From: Rhipicephalus microplus
Lineage: Eukaryota > Arthropoda > Arachnida > Ixodida > Ixodidae
NCBI RefSeq assembly: GCF_043290135.1
Contig: NC_134710.1
Location: 62,001 to 126,000 of the forward strand
Reading direction: 5' to 3'
DNA: 64,000 bases
Below the pieces are notes generated by a model. That model saw nothing but the letters and a program-made list of their open reading frames with translations. It was not told the origin of the DNA and searched no databases. The position numbers and the translations under genes are program-made. This document shows positions 53,401 to 64,000 of this stretch, in pieces (position 1 is the stretch's first letter; each line of letters begins with the position of its first letter).

Positions 53401-55180
53401 AGCCTTGTAGACCCATGGCTGGCAGCCATTTTTCCAGGAAACGGGCATTATCAAAAGGAACCTGTATACAACAGCACGAATGTAAAGAGATAGGCAAGTG
53501 TTTGCATTTAATTCACTGCTGCTGCGGTTTCATTTCTACAAATATTCTTGTTGCAAGCCTTTAGTTGTACAGTTAATCCATGGTGTGCTATGCATCTTGA
53601 AAATGGCCTTTCATTACCTTTTCTTTTTACTAATGAATTGTAGTACAGCATCAAAATTACTGTCATAATGATATGCTAAAAAGTGCACACCGATACTTTC
53701 AGTACCCTTGAGGCCAATGGTTAATTTTTTTTTACTACACATTACCAAATGCCGGTTTAAAGGTGCATTCCAATACATTCGAGAGAGTGAAGACTTACTT
53801 GTGGTATGTAAGGCTGCTGCTTTCATGATGCACCATGCTATCGCAAAACGGGTACACACAAAACCAGGACAGCCGCTGGTGCGTGTGCTTCAACAGAAGC
53901 AGTTTGTCAGCATGATACTAGCTCGAAGATCGAGCTGGCACCCAAGACATGAAAACGGGATGATTTGAGTTGTCTCACAGAGGTAATACTTGGCAATCGC
54001 CGACTGTTTCCAATACCATCTGCCAAAATGTTCATGGTGGCCGCGCTCGCTCCAAGCAATCGTCACAGCAGACGACACTTTTGGTGTTTCTCTGCAAGAG
54101 AACACTTTTCACTCAACACAATAATTTAATTTTAACAAATACATCACTCATACTTCAGAGAGAAAAACACCTGTTTGTTTTTACTACTGCAAAAAGAAAT
54201 ATAATTCATTACTCGAGGGTGCCAAATTTGGCACACAATCGCAGAGCAATTCATACCCTTGGCTGAATTGATCCACGTTTCACATTCACCTTATGATCCC
54301 GCAAACGTTTGCAAAAAACATGTCGTACAAAAAAATTAAATCAAGCTATATTAAAAACAACTTCATATCACTGTTTTACACTCGGAAAAGAAGCGCCGCA
54401 GATATCAAGAACGCGATCTATTCAAAGTAGATCCGAAGCCTAACTTCCCATAATTCCCATCAAGGTACTCGCGCCGTTGAAGGAGCCTGCATAGACACTA
54501 GCGCCAGAATCCGCCGGTGTCCGTAACTAGTATTGAAAGTAAAAAAGTAGGTAAATAAAAAACACCCAGGACACAACGAGATTCGAAACTGGATCAGCTG
54601 CTTTCCAGCCCAGTATTCTACCGTTAAGTCACGCGGGTTCTTGGAACTTGTTTCAAAACTGACCTTAGGCAGGCTTGACGTCGGGAAAGGAATTGCCTTA
54701 ACATGAGTAACAAAGCGTTTTAGGGCATCAAAGGAATATCCAGGAATCACACAATGCAAATTTTATAACGATTGGGTCATCCAAATCTCCAACCCGTTAG
54801 AAAACTTGTTCTTGATCACCCATTAACTGTGGCGCATACTCACATCAAGCATAATTCTTTGTCGTCATCAGCCACTGCATAAAAAGATTGCACCGAATTC
54901 CTAGCAAGTGTGTCGCGAATATCCTGATTCTACGGAAAATGATGGATACCATAGTGAATGCTGCCCTACTACACAACAATTATGATTATTCATGGCATAG
55001 TGGGTACCCAGCAAGTGTGCTTGTAGCAGTTATCCAAACAGTGCTTAGAAGACTCTGAAAAGCCGCTATTCTAGATTTCGCTGCGACAGTGCTGCGCGTT
55101 CCACGCAGGCCTGTTTTTTTTTATTTCATTAATATTGAGAACATGTTAGAGATTGTGAAACTTGGATTTATTAACTGTGT
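50450..55180. other. AT-rich non-coding stretch
   Basis: No gene or mobile element recognised. Open frames at 51,446-51,940, 53,233-53,493 and 53,708-53,968 are short and lack known motifs. Confidence 0.4.
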
Positions 55181-55421
55181 TTCGCCGCGGTGGTCTAGTG
55201 GCTAAGGTACTCGGCTGCTGACCCGCAGGTCGCGGGTACATATCCCCACTGCGGCGGCTGAATTTCCGATGGAGGCAAAAATGTTGTAGGTCCATGTGCT
55301 CAGATTTGGGTGCACGTTAAAGAACCCCAGGTGGTCAAAATTTTCGGAGCCCTCCACTACGGCGTCTCTCATAATTGTATGGTAGTGTTGGGACGTTAAA
55401 CCCCACATATCAATCAAATCA
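55181..55421 (+). mobile_element. tRNA-derived SINE (Ruka-like), copy 7
   Basis: Full-length, with a damaged B box (GGGTACATATCC). Diverged target duplication (55,163-55,179 against 55,422-55,438, 14 of 17 matching). Confidence 0.85.
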
Positions 55422-55764
55422 TGGTTTTAATAACTGTAGTTTGAACCTGTCTCTAAATTTGCGTCAATGCTGTCACGGGGTCACGACTTCAACCAAGAGA
55501 GCAAACTGTAGGTTCAAGACGCCACTGTATATTCGGCTGAAAATTAATAATTATTCACGTGCAAGGTAAAACAATAAAAAATGTCAGTAAGTGCACAAAT
55601 AAAGTTCACAAAATCAGTATGTCAATTCAGAAATAAACTTGGATAAATTTCGTCCGTTTATAAAATTACAGCTACAATAAATATCAAATTATATAGGAAT
55701 ATTTATAAGTATAAATAATGAATTCGAATTAAATATACAAAATCGCAATAAATATCGTTCTTAG

Positions 55765-56440
<676 letters not shown>

Positions 56441-56504
56441 GCCTTTTCGTCCCATCCTCGTCGCAGGCCATGCCGGGGCTGGAAAAATGATCATAGCTTT
56501 TGAA

Positions 56505-57515
56505 CGGTTCGAGATAATTCCATCATTATTCTTCCTAAATATTCTTGAATAGTCAAGGATTATGGAAATTTTATTTCCGAAAAACTCAATTTTTTTTAGA
56601 AAATAGGGTTTTCAAGGTGGCGATCTTCCTTAGGTTTGAACTAAAAATAAAATTTATAAAAATGAAAAAATGCCAAAATATACATGTTGCACTAACAATA
56701 ATAACTGCAAAATGATTGGTGTGATTAAAAAACGCGACTTGACATGCATGTAGTGAATACACTACCCTGTGCATCTAACCTAAACAATCACCACATCTCT
56801 AAGCTATGGCACGTTATTGCAAAAAGACTGAAAAAGTTGATATTCAGCAATGTCATTTTTCACACTATTGGCCTGTGTACAAACATTCATGGCTCGTTTC
56901 CAATAATTCTACATCAACGCACAGTTTTACATACAAAGAAATAGTAAGAAAAAGTTTCATGGGTAAATTCATTAAAAAGAGAGTTCTCACTGTTCTAAGT
57001 GTAGGATGCGCAAACTCGGGTTTTGAAAAAAACAACTTTAGAGATTTTAATAGAATGTTCACAGTATAGAAAAACTGTCAACATCTTTAAAATTCACCAG
57101 GACCATTGCTTCGGACATATATTGAAGGGTTACAGTCTCTTTTTGAGTGAGCTGAAGCATATACCTTTTTTCTAGCTCGTGTTGCATTTCCAGCTGACTC
57201 TCATTCATGTGTGTCACAGCAGACCCAGGCTTGATATACTATTTAATAGCTTGCATTGATGCTTCTCTTTTGTCCTATACTTCGCCATATTTCGCGGAGT
57301 GCTATAACACTCTCTCCTAAAGGCCATAACCAAGTCCAAGAGGTAGAGGGTAGTGCACCAAAAAACACCAAACCACTCAAGAAAATTTCATCATTTTAAT
57401 TCTTAAATATTTTTGAATAGACAAGGATTGCAAAAGTGTTAATTCCGAAAAACTCAGTTTTTTTTTAGAAAATTGGGTTTTCATAGGTGGCAACCTACCT
57501 TAACCTTGAACTTGG
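56505..57515. repeat. Direct repeat pair
   Basis: About 135 bp at 56,505-56,640 recurs at 57,380-57,515 (shared CCGAAAAACTCA and TTTTTTTTAGAAAAT then GGGTTTTCA), roughly three quarters identical. The sequence between has no recognised gene. Ends of an ageing non-autonomous element or a local duplication. Confidence 0.6.
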
Positions 57516-57636
57516 CTGCCATGCCTGCACCGCTGTTGTTTTTAGCCAACCATTGTTGGCAATACTAACATCGTACTGTCAAAGCTGGCAGTACCATTGG
57601 CGTTACAGTTGGTGGTAGTTAGCAAGCTGATTTTCA

Positions 57637-57778
<142 letters not shown>

Positions 57779-57923
57779 CCTAAGTAGCTGAAGTTTGCTT
57801 AGAAGTGCTTCACATTAAAAAACACTTAGATTTGACATTGCAGCAGCTAACTGCTGCAGGACTCGTGCGGCTTTCTGCGGTATGAACCAGAACGACTGAC
57901 TGCTAGAAGACTGGGTTGATCTT

Positions 57924-58120
57924 GATTGATTGATTGATGTGTGGGGTTTAACGTCACAAAACCTCCATGTCATTATGAGAGACACCATAGTGGAGGGCTC
58001 TGGAAATTTCAATTGCCTGGGGTTCTTTAACAGGCATCCAAATCTGAGCACACGTGCCTACAGAACTTTCGCCTCCTTCAAAAGTGCAGCCGCCGCCGAG
58101 ATTTGATCCCGCGACAATAG
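57924..58120 (-). mobile_element. 5'-truncated SINE (Ruka-like), copy 8
   Basis: Tail and body are present and the sequence stops just inside the B-box region, so the A box is lost. Target duplication GGTTGATCTT (57,914-57,923 and 58,121-58,130) shows it inserted truncated or was trimmed at insertion. Confidence 0.85.
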
Positions 58121-58391
58121 GTTGATCTTTTTTTATTATCAGACTAATACTACTGTCACACCATGTTGCGAATTATCAGTTATATCGATGCGGTTTATCA
58201 AATACATTGACGAAACTCAACCACACGGCAAGGTTTTGTTTGTCATTGCATAAGTCAGCTGCCAGACTTTGGGGTGGCTGTTGCCAGACTGCTGCCAAAT
58301 TTAGCAGAAAAGTTTGCCCCTGTAGTTGTGGTTTCTCCGTGAGCGTTTGTATCGTCCGCGGTGCATTTCGCGAATGCATGAGCGACGCTGG

Positions 58392-58557
58392 CCGTTTTAA
58401 TTAACGGAATGAACCGCGTCTTGCAGAAGTTGGGGCGCATTCTCTTACTGTGTGCTGCTGTGCAATTGAGAGGCCGTTTTAATTAACGGAACGAACTATG
58501 CATTATTAATTCGGGGCACGTTCTCTTTCTGTGTGCGCAGCTGTGCAATTATTAGGT
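58392..58557. repeat. About 82-bp tandem duplication
   Basis: Two copies, each starting CGTTTTAATTAACGGAA and ending near TGTGCAATT. Confidence 0.85.
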
Positions 58558-60719
58558 ACAACGTATTAGGGACGTCGTCGCAAATGTTAGGGACGACGGG
58601 GAAAACTGAATGGAGTCGCAGCAAGTGATGCGCTGCCCCCCCCCTTTTTTTTCACAGCTAATTGTGCCGCGTCGACCGCGCGCCACGACGCGGACGCTGC
58701 GCTTCTCCTAGCTGTATCAGCCCAAGACATATCATTCGGACTCGGACTCTTGAGCTTAGACACAATAAACATTCATTATTTGGAATTTTGGTCATTTGTG
58801 CTTATTCTGGCTGGGGCCCTGCAAGCAACGGCGGCACGTCGGCGGGGTCCCATTTACAGGTACACGCGAATCGCTCTCCCACTGCGTCGATAAAGCAGCC
58901 TTCCAGACGTATATAGCTGTAGCATATCCGACGTACCCCGATTAGCCAGCCTTGGGACATTTATTCGTCACCTGTACATGAGTTTCTGTACATGTACCAT
59001 GTTGAGAATCGGGGTCTACCCGGTCTCTTGTGGTAGCGGGGCGTAACTTCGGTTGGAGGAAACGAACGCTGACAAGATGGCGATACGAAAAACAAACCGG
59101 TTTATGGCACTATTTACACTTATTTACAGCACACAGAGGTTGAGAGTTTCACAAACCACGAGCGTGGTGGTTGAACTGTTACATGGTTCAGAGCGACGTC
59201 CAGCACTGCGGCGTCGTTTTACGCGCTGTCGGGCTCTTCCTCCTTGAGTGGAACATCAATCACACACACAAAACACCACCCACAGGGCATCGGTTTGTAA
59301 CACACGGTCCGCCAAATAGTTATTGCACCTCTTGACGCAATGCTCTGAGAAGAGGGGAAATGGGGTTCCTTCCAGGAACAATTTCGCGGTTGGGTTGCTT
59401 CTTCCGCCTTTCCCAGGAAGGGCAGCCAAGGAGTAGATACTTAAATTGTGGAGACACGACCTGTGTGGCCGGTCTGCTTTGCCGTCTCGCTAAACAAGCT
59501 GGCCCGGAGAAATTGCTTGTAGGGACTTTGGCTCACGGACCGTCTTCAAATCCTTTTGTCACTCCCCGCCGCTGGATCCGAGAAACTGCGGTTCCAGGCA
59601 TGGGAGCGCTGCCCAGCTACGTTTCGCAGCGCCAGCATGGCGCCTACTGACAGCGGTCATAACAACCATCACCTGTACCTGTACATTTACATTTAATGGA
59701 GCTTTAGCTTTCAAGCACCGACACGTTGAATAGGCTCTCTTATATCAATGTACAATAAACATTAGACTACTTCTCTGAAAAGCCGTTTCTCTTTCGTGTT
59801 ATACTGATTCTAATGGCGGAGGGGTCGGTCATGTTTTTTTTCTTTTCTTTTATTCGTCATTCATCTTTATTTACCTATTTCTCTATCTCTCTCACTCTAC
59901 TTCTTTCGATTTCTTTTTATATCTTTAGATGTGACAACAAGCAGTGAAAAGTCAAGACAAGGACGAAGAATAAAGCACATTTGTTTGTTTGTAGCCTAGA
60001 ATCCATGGCTCATACCCACTATGGGGGATTGACCAAGAAAACATATAGTCTCATATTGATGATAACTGCACTATTGCTTACAATACAAAGAAAAAAAAGT
60101 AGAAGAAAGACAGTATATTTAAAAAAACAAAGATTCAGAGAGTGAGAATAAAAACAACAAGAAAATAGACACTAAAATAATAACTATACCTTGATTTTGG
60201 GAGCCGACCAGCCGTTTGCCAAATTCTATCAATTTAGTATGCATGTCTCAGATTTATCTAAATTTCAAAAATTACCTCTTGACCCGCTTTTTTTAGTATT
60301 TATTAAAGTGGACCTCACGTTGAAAACATTTAGAGTCTCGAATAAAATTACACACCGCATCGAATACATCTCTGTGGCAATTTCCCAAAACGGAGGCACC
60401 AAAATTTACAGCAGTTTCTGTGGTGAAATTTAAACCTAGCTTCGCAAACGGAATAGCTAGAACTCTTTTCATAAATATACTGCATAGTTACGGCATGAAA
60501 CAAAATAATGTTTAATGGTTTCTGATTCTTTGCAGAACAAACAAAGAGGGGAGAGTGTCAGACCAGCTCTGTGTAAATAAAAAATAAAATAAAAACACGG
60601 CACTGAAATCTGGAGATAATCAAGTTCTTTTGATGAACTCCACTGAGATTTCCATGGAAATTTGAGGTGCTGATAATATGGCCATCATCTTGTGATATTG
60701 CCACGTTCCATTTCCCAAG
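58558..60719. other. Non-coding stretch
   Basis: No gene recognised. Open frames at 59,053-59,247, 59,360-59,650 and 60,191-60,433 lack known motifs. Confidence 0.4.
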
Positions 60720-61105
60720 TTTTTGTTATTGTCCCAAAACACCACATGATTCTCAGCGCAAACCGCGCCTGCAGTTTTCGAGAAGGTTCCGGACTGTAGT
60801 AGATCATTTCGATAAGATCACGCCCACTGTGCGAACGGTACAGATTGTTCTGGAACCTACGCCACCGCCAGCGATAACGCTAAAACATTCGATGGCAAAA
60901 ATATAAATGCCGACGCGCTTCGCCGCTTGTCAGTTGTTGATCGTAGGCCGACGCTCCGTTCGCCGCTATCAGTCCGAGACTGCTATCTGTGCGAGACTGC
61001 TGCTGTAATTGGACTTTCCCTTTACCGGGCACAGGTTCGCCCAAATAAACAGTTAAATCCCAACACGAAGTCTCCTGTCTTCGGCCACGTCACGACCCCG
61101 TGACA
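60720..61105 (+). repeat. 5' LTR of element D (left edge uncertain)
   Basis: ATATAAAT near 60,901 (TATA-like) and AATAAA at 61,044-61,049. Ends ACGACCCCGTGACA at 61,105, two bases before the primer site. The expected TGTCAC start was not found, so the left edge is a guess. Confidence 0.55.
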
Positions 61106-61107
61106 TC

Positions 61108-61121
61108 TGGTGGAGGTGCTG
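61108..61121 (+). other. Primer-binding site of element D
   Basis: TGGTGGAGGTGCTG, identical to element A. Confidence 0.75.
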
Positions 61122-61279
61122 CTTCGTTCATGTACCGGACGCCCCCGTCAAGCCGTGAACCCAGCCCACGTCGCGGAGAAGACACCGACGCCAACCAGGA
61201 GCAGCGAACAAGCCGCGGACAGCAAGGGCTACCACCGGAGTACGGGTTTCTACAAGACAAGGCGCGGAAGACCAAGGCC

Positions 61280-62489
61280 ATGACCGCGACTGCAGCGACA
61301 ATGACAACCGCAGCGTCCCAGTCCTGGTCATGCATCAACCCAGGGAACCACCAATTTTCCATGGGTCATCGTTCGAAGACCCGGAGTCCTGGCTAGAAAC
61401 ATACGACCGTGTGGCCGCCCTCAACCACTGGGACCATGACGAAAAGCTGCGTCGTGTGTTCTTCTATTTGGAAGACACCGCAAGGACCTGGCTCGAAAAT
61501 CGGGAGTCCACGCTCCGAACGTGGGATGTTTTCTGCGGCGCAATCCTGCAAACGTTCGCGAGCGTCGCTCGCAAAGAGAGGGCCGCTGCTTTATAGAGAC
61601 CCGCGTTCAGCTCCCAAATGAAAATGTCGCCATTTTCACAGAAGAAATGACCCGACTATTCCGTCACGCTGACCCAGACATGCCTGAGGAGAAAAAAGTT
61701 CGTTTCCTCATGCGAGGGGTCAAACAGGAGCTCTTCGCGGGACTGATGACAAACCCACCAAAAACCGTCCAAGAATTTGTAGCCGAAGCGACCACTATCA
61801 AAAAGACCCTGGACATGCGCACCAGACAGTATAATCGTCGCCTGACTGCAGACTGCGCTGCTGCTCAAGCCAGTAACTCTGGAGACCTGCGTGAAACGAT
61901 CCGAGCGATCGTGCGGGAAGAGCTGCGCAAGCTGTTGCCTTCGGCGCAGCCTCAAGTGGATTCAATCGCCGACATTGTGCGAGAAGAAGTTCGGCAATCG
62001 CTTCAAATTCCCCACGCACCGCTGCCAGAGCCGGAAGCTATGAGCTGCGCCGCTGCACTGCGCCACAACGCTCCTCCCCGTCCAAGCCAAAACGCCGCCC
62101 CATCGCACTTCCGTCGACAGACGCCACCGCCGCCACCACCCCCACCGACGTCATACCGTTCGCCAGCGGTCCAGCGCAGTGCACCGAGGAAGACTGACGT
62201 CTGGCGCACCCCTGACCATCGCCCGCTCTGCTACCATTGCGGCGAGGCCAGACACACATACCGCCGTTGCCAGTACCAACAGATGGGACTGCGTGGCTTC
62301 GCCGTCAATGCACCGCGTCCACAGCCAGGAGAACGACCTAGTGACATCGCCGACTACCTGACAGGAACTCTGTGGACACCACGAAGCCCTTCGCGTTCGC
62401 CGTCACCCAGCCGCCGCACGTCAGCGCACCACCGGCAGTACTCTGGCCCAACGCGGGGCCGGTCTCCTAGCCCGTATCCGGGAAACTAA
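61280..62489 (+). pseudogene. gag: gag of element D, frameshifted
   Basis: ATG at 61,280, then frame changes near 61,322 and 61,592. Matches element A gag: HGSSFEDPESWLETYDRVA, EEKKVRFLMRGVKQELFAGL, and one CCHC knuckle, CYHCGEARHTYRRC (about 62,230-62,271). A Pro-rich and RS-rich tail ends PYPGN before TAA. The knuckle Gly is Arg here. Product would be the capsid/nucleocapsid precursor. Confidence 0.85.
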
Positions 62490-62519
62490 GGGCAGCAACT
62501 GGTGGAGGTGCGGTTGCTG
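62480..62519 (+). promoter_or_regulatory. Probable -1 frameshift signal, element D
   Basis: GGGAAAC (62,480-62,486) directly before TAA, a 6-nt spacer, then CAGCAAC (62,493-62,499) pairing with GTTGCTG (62,513-62,519) around a 13-nt loop. The geometry matches element A although the stem sequence differs. Confidence 0.8.
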
Positions 62520-64000
62520 TGCGACGAACTACCGAAGATCCTCCGACGACGACGACGCCGCGACGGAGCTTTCCGAACACAACGCTAACCAGGCAAAGCC
62601 CTGACGGCGAAAGCTCACTTACCGAAGGTGGCCTGACGATGCAACATGGAAGCAGCGGAACAAGCCGACGCAGCCGTGACCCGACGCCACGCCCTAACTG
62701 TAATGCGAGACGGCGAACTAGCGACCTCGACGTTCTTATCGATGGCCACAGTGTGACCGCTCTCGTCGATACTGGAGCCGACTATTCTGTCATCAGTGGG
62801 TCGTTCGCCGCGAAGTTAAGAAAATTAGGACAGCTTGGAAAGGCCCTGAAATCCGCACAGCCGGAGGTCATCTCGTAACGCCTGCAGAAATCTGCACAGT
62901 GCGAGTCACCATTAACGGCCGTGTTTATCCTACAGACTTCGTAGTCCTACAGCGTTGCTCGAGAGATGTCATCCTTGGCATGGACTTCTTATGCCTCCAT
63001 GGTGCTGTCATCAACCTAAAAACAAAGTCGATAACGTTATCCACAGAAGAAGCACTACCGCCGCGCACGCCGTCAGGACACCATGTCTTGAATGTGCTGA
63101 AAGAACAAGTCACCATTCCGCGTCGCTCAAGCGTCATTATTTCAGTAGGCGCTCCTAAATCACCTGACTTGGAAGGCGTCGTTGAAGGAAGTCAGCATCT
63201 GTTGGTCACCCGAAATATTTGCGTCGCAAGAGGAATTGCAGAGCTGCGGGGAGGCAAAGCAACGGTTATGCTCACGAAAATCAGCAATAAGTACAAACAT
63301 GTGAACAAAGGAACAACGGTCGCATACATCGAAGAAATTGTCGAAGCCACCAGTGCTTTCGCCCTCACCGATTCTGCGGAACCTGCTCAGAGGAACCAAG
63401 CCCCTCCCATTGCTTTCGACGTCAATCCCAGACTTCCGAACGATAAGCAAGAACAGCTCAATGCCCTGCTCCTGCAATACGAAGATTGCTTTTCGTCGTC
63501 ATTGAAAATTCGGCAGACCCCGATCACGAGACATCGCATCATAACCGAAGAAAATGCCAGACCACTCCGTCAGAGTCCGTACAGGGTTTCGACGCAGGAA
63601 CGTGAGGCCATAAAGAGACAAGTTGATGAAATTCTGCGGAATGACGTTATCCAGCCGTCCAAGAGTCCATGGGGATCCCCCGTGGTGTTAGTGAAGAAAA
63701 AGGATGGGACCCTACGTTTTTGCATCGATTATCGCCACCTGAACAAAATCACAAGAAAGGACGTGTATCCTCTCCCACGAATAGACGACGCACTTGATCG
63801 GCTCCATAACGCCAAGTACTTTTCGTCAATGGACCTCAAGACTGGCTATTGGCAAATCGAAGTCGACGAAAGAGGCCGAGAGAAGACGGCGTTTAGAACA
63901 CCGGACGGCCTCTTCGAGTTTAAGGTGATGCCCTTCGGCTTTTGCTCAGCGCCTGCAACTTTTCAACGCGTTATGGATACAGTACTGGCAAAATTGAAGT
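62486..64000 (+). pseudogene. pol: pol of element D, frameshifted, partial
   Basis: The -1 frame carries the protease motif ALVDTGADYS (about 62,758) and stops at 62,878. A shift near 62,845 moves the open frame, which then continues without a stop to the window edge. It contains CSRDVILGMDFL (protease C-part), KSPWGSPVVLVKKKDGTLRF and LPRIDDALDRL (RT) and MPFGFCSAPATFQ. The YxDD box would lie just beyond 64,000. Close relative of element A pol. Confidence 0.88.

Larger units (their letters stand above)
60720..64000 (+). mobile_element. Ty3/gypsy element D, 5' part
   Basis: Related to element A: same primer site, same gag and pol order and the same frameshift signal. It runs past the window edge inside RT. 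gag has two frameshifts and pol one, so this copy is inactive. The 5' LTR start is not defined. Confidence 0.85.

Noticed and set aside
53233..53493. 86-codon frame as a coding exon
   Set aside because: The nearby acceptor-like CTCTTGCAG is followed by an in-frame stop, and the sequence matches no family I know.

Overview
This is a repeat-dominated eukaryotic window, most likely from an ixodid (hard) tick. The basis is inference. Eight copies of one tRNA-headed SINE with an ATCA/TGAT tail resemble the tick Ruka family as I remember it (not checked by search). The LINE, Ty3/gypsy and piggyBac families and the long AT-rich intergenic tracts also fit. I recognise no intact single-copy host gene. 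The only host-derived coding sequence I recognise is a broken DDX3-type helicase retrocopy.

Layout. 0-9 kb: a decayed RNase H-bearing LINE (3.0-7.2 kb) split by two SINEs, then a Ty3/gypsy relic whose RT half is inverted relative to its integrase half. 10.7-29 kb: two paralogous copies, in the same orientation, of an unclassified repeat (locus A, about 10.7-22.7 kb; locus B, about 25.5-27.7 kb). Locus A is split by an LTR element (11.27-18.85 kb, itself carrying a LINE inside its 5' LTR), a fold-back/minisatellite insertion, a CR1/L2-like LINE and an (ACC)n-tailed retroposon. A piggyBac element lies beyond its right end. Locus B carries a solo LTR holding a chimeric SINE. Each locus serves as an empty site for insertions in the other. 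30.5-44 kb: one LINE was hit by two LTR elements. A nearly intact Ty3/gypsy element sits in its endonuclease and a coding-poor element in its RT. The second carries a SINE, a LINE 3' end and a fold-back DNA element of its own. 44-60.7 kb: mostly AT-rich non-coding DNA with a Tigger/pogo-like element, more SINEs, microsatellites, weak exon candidates and the DDX3 retrocopy. 60.7-64 kb: the 5' part of a second Ty3/gypsy element, running off the window.

The two most intact coding units are a piggyBac transposase (two exons, about 579 codons, flanked by TTAA and short inverted termini) and the gag-pol of the 31.3-36.8 kb gypsy element. Both related gypsy elements carry the same slippery heptamer directly before the gag stop. 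Each is followed at a short spacing by a hairpin of different sequence but the same geometry, which points to -1 ribosomal frameshifting for pol. The SINEs and the retrocopy presumably used LINE machinery.
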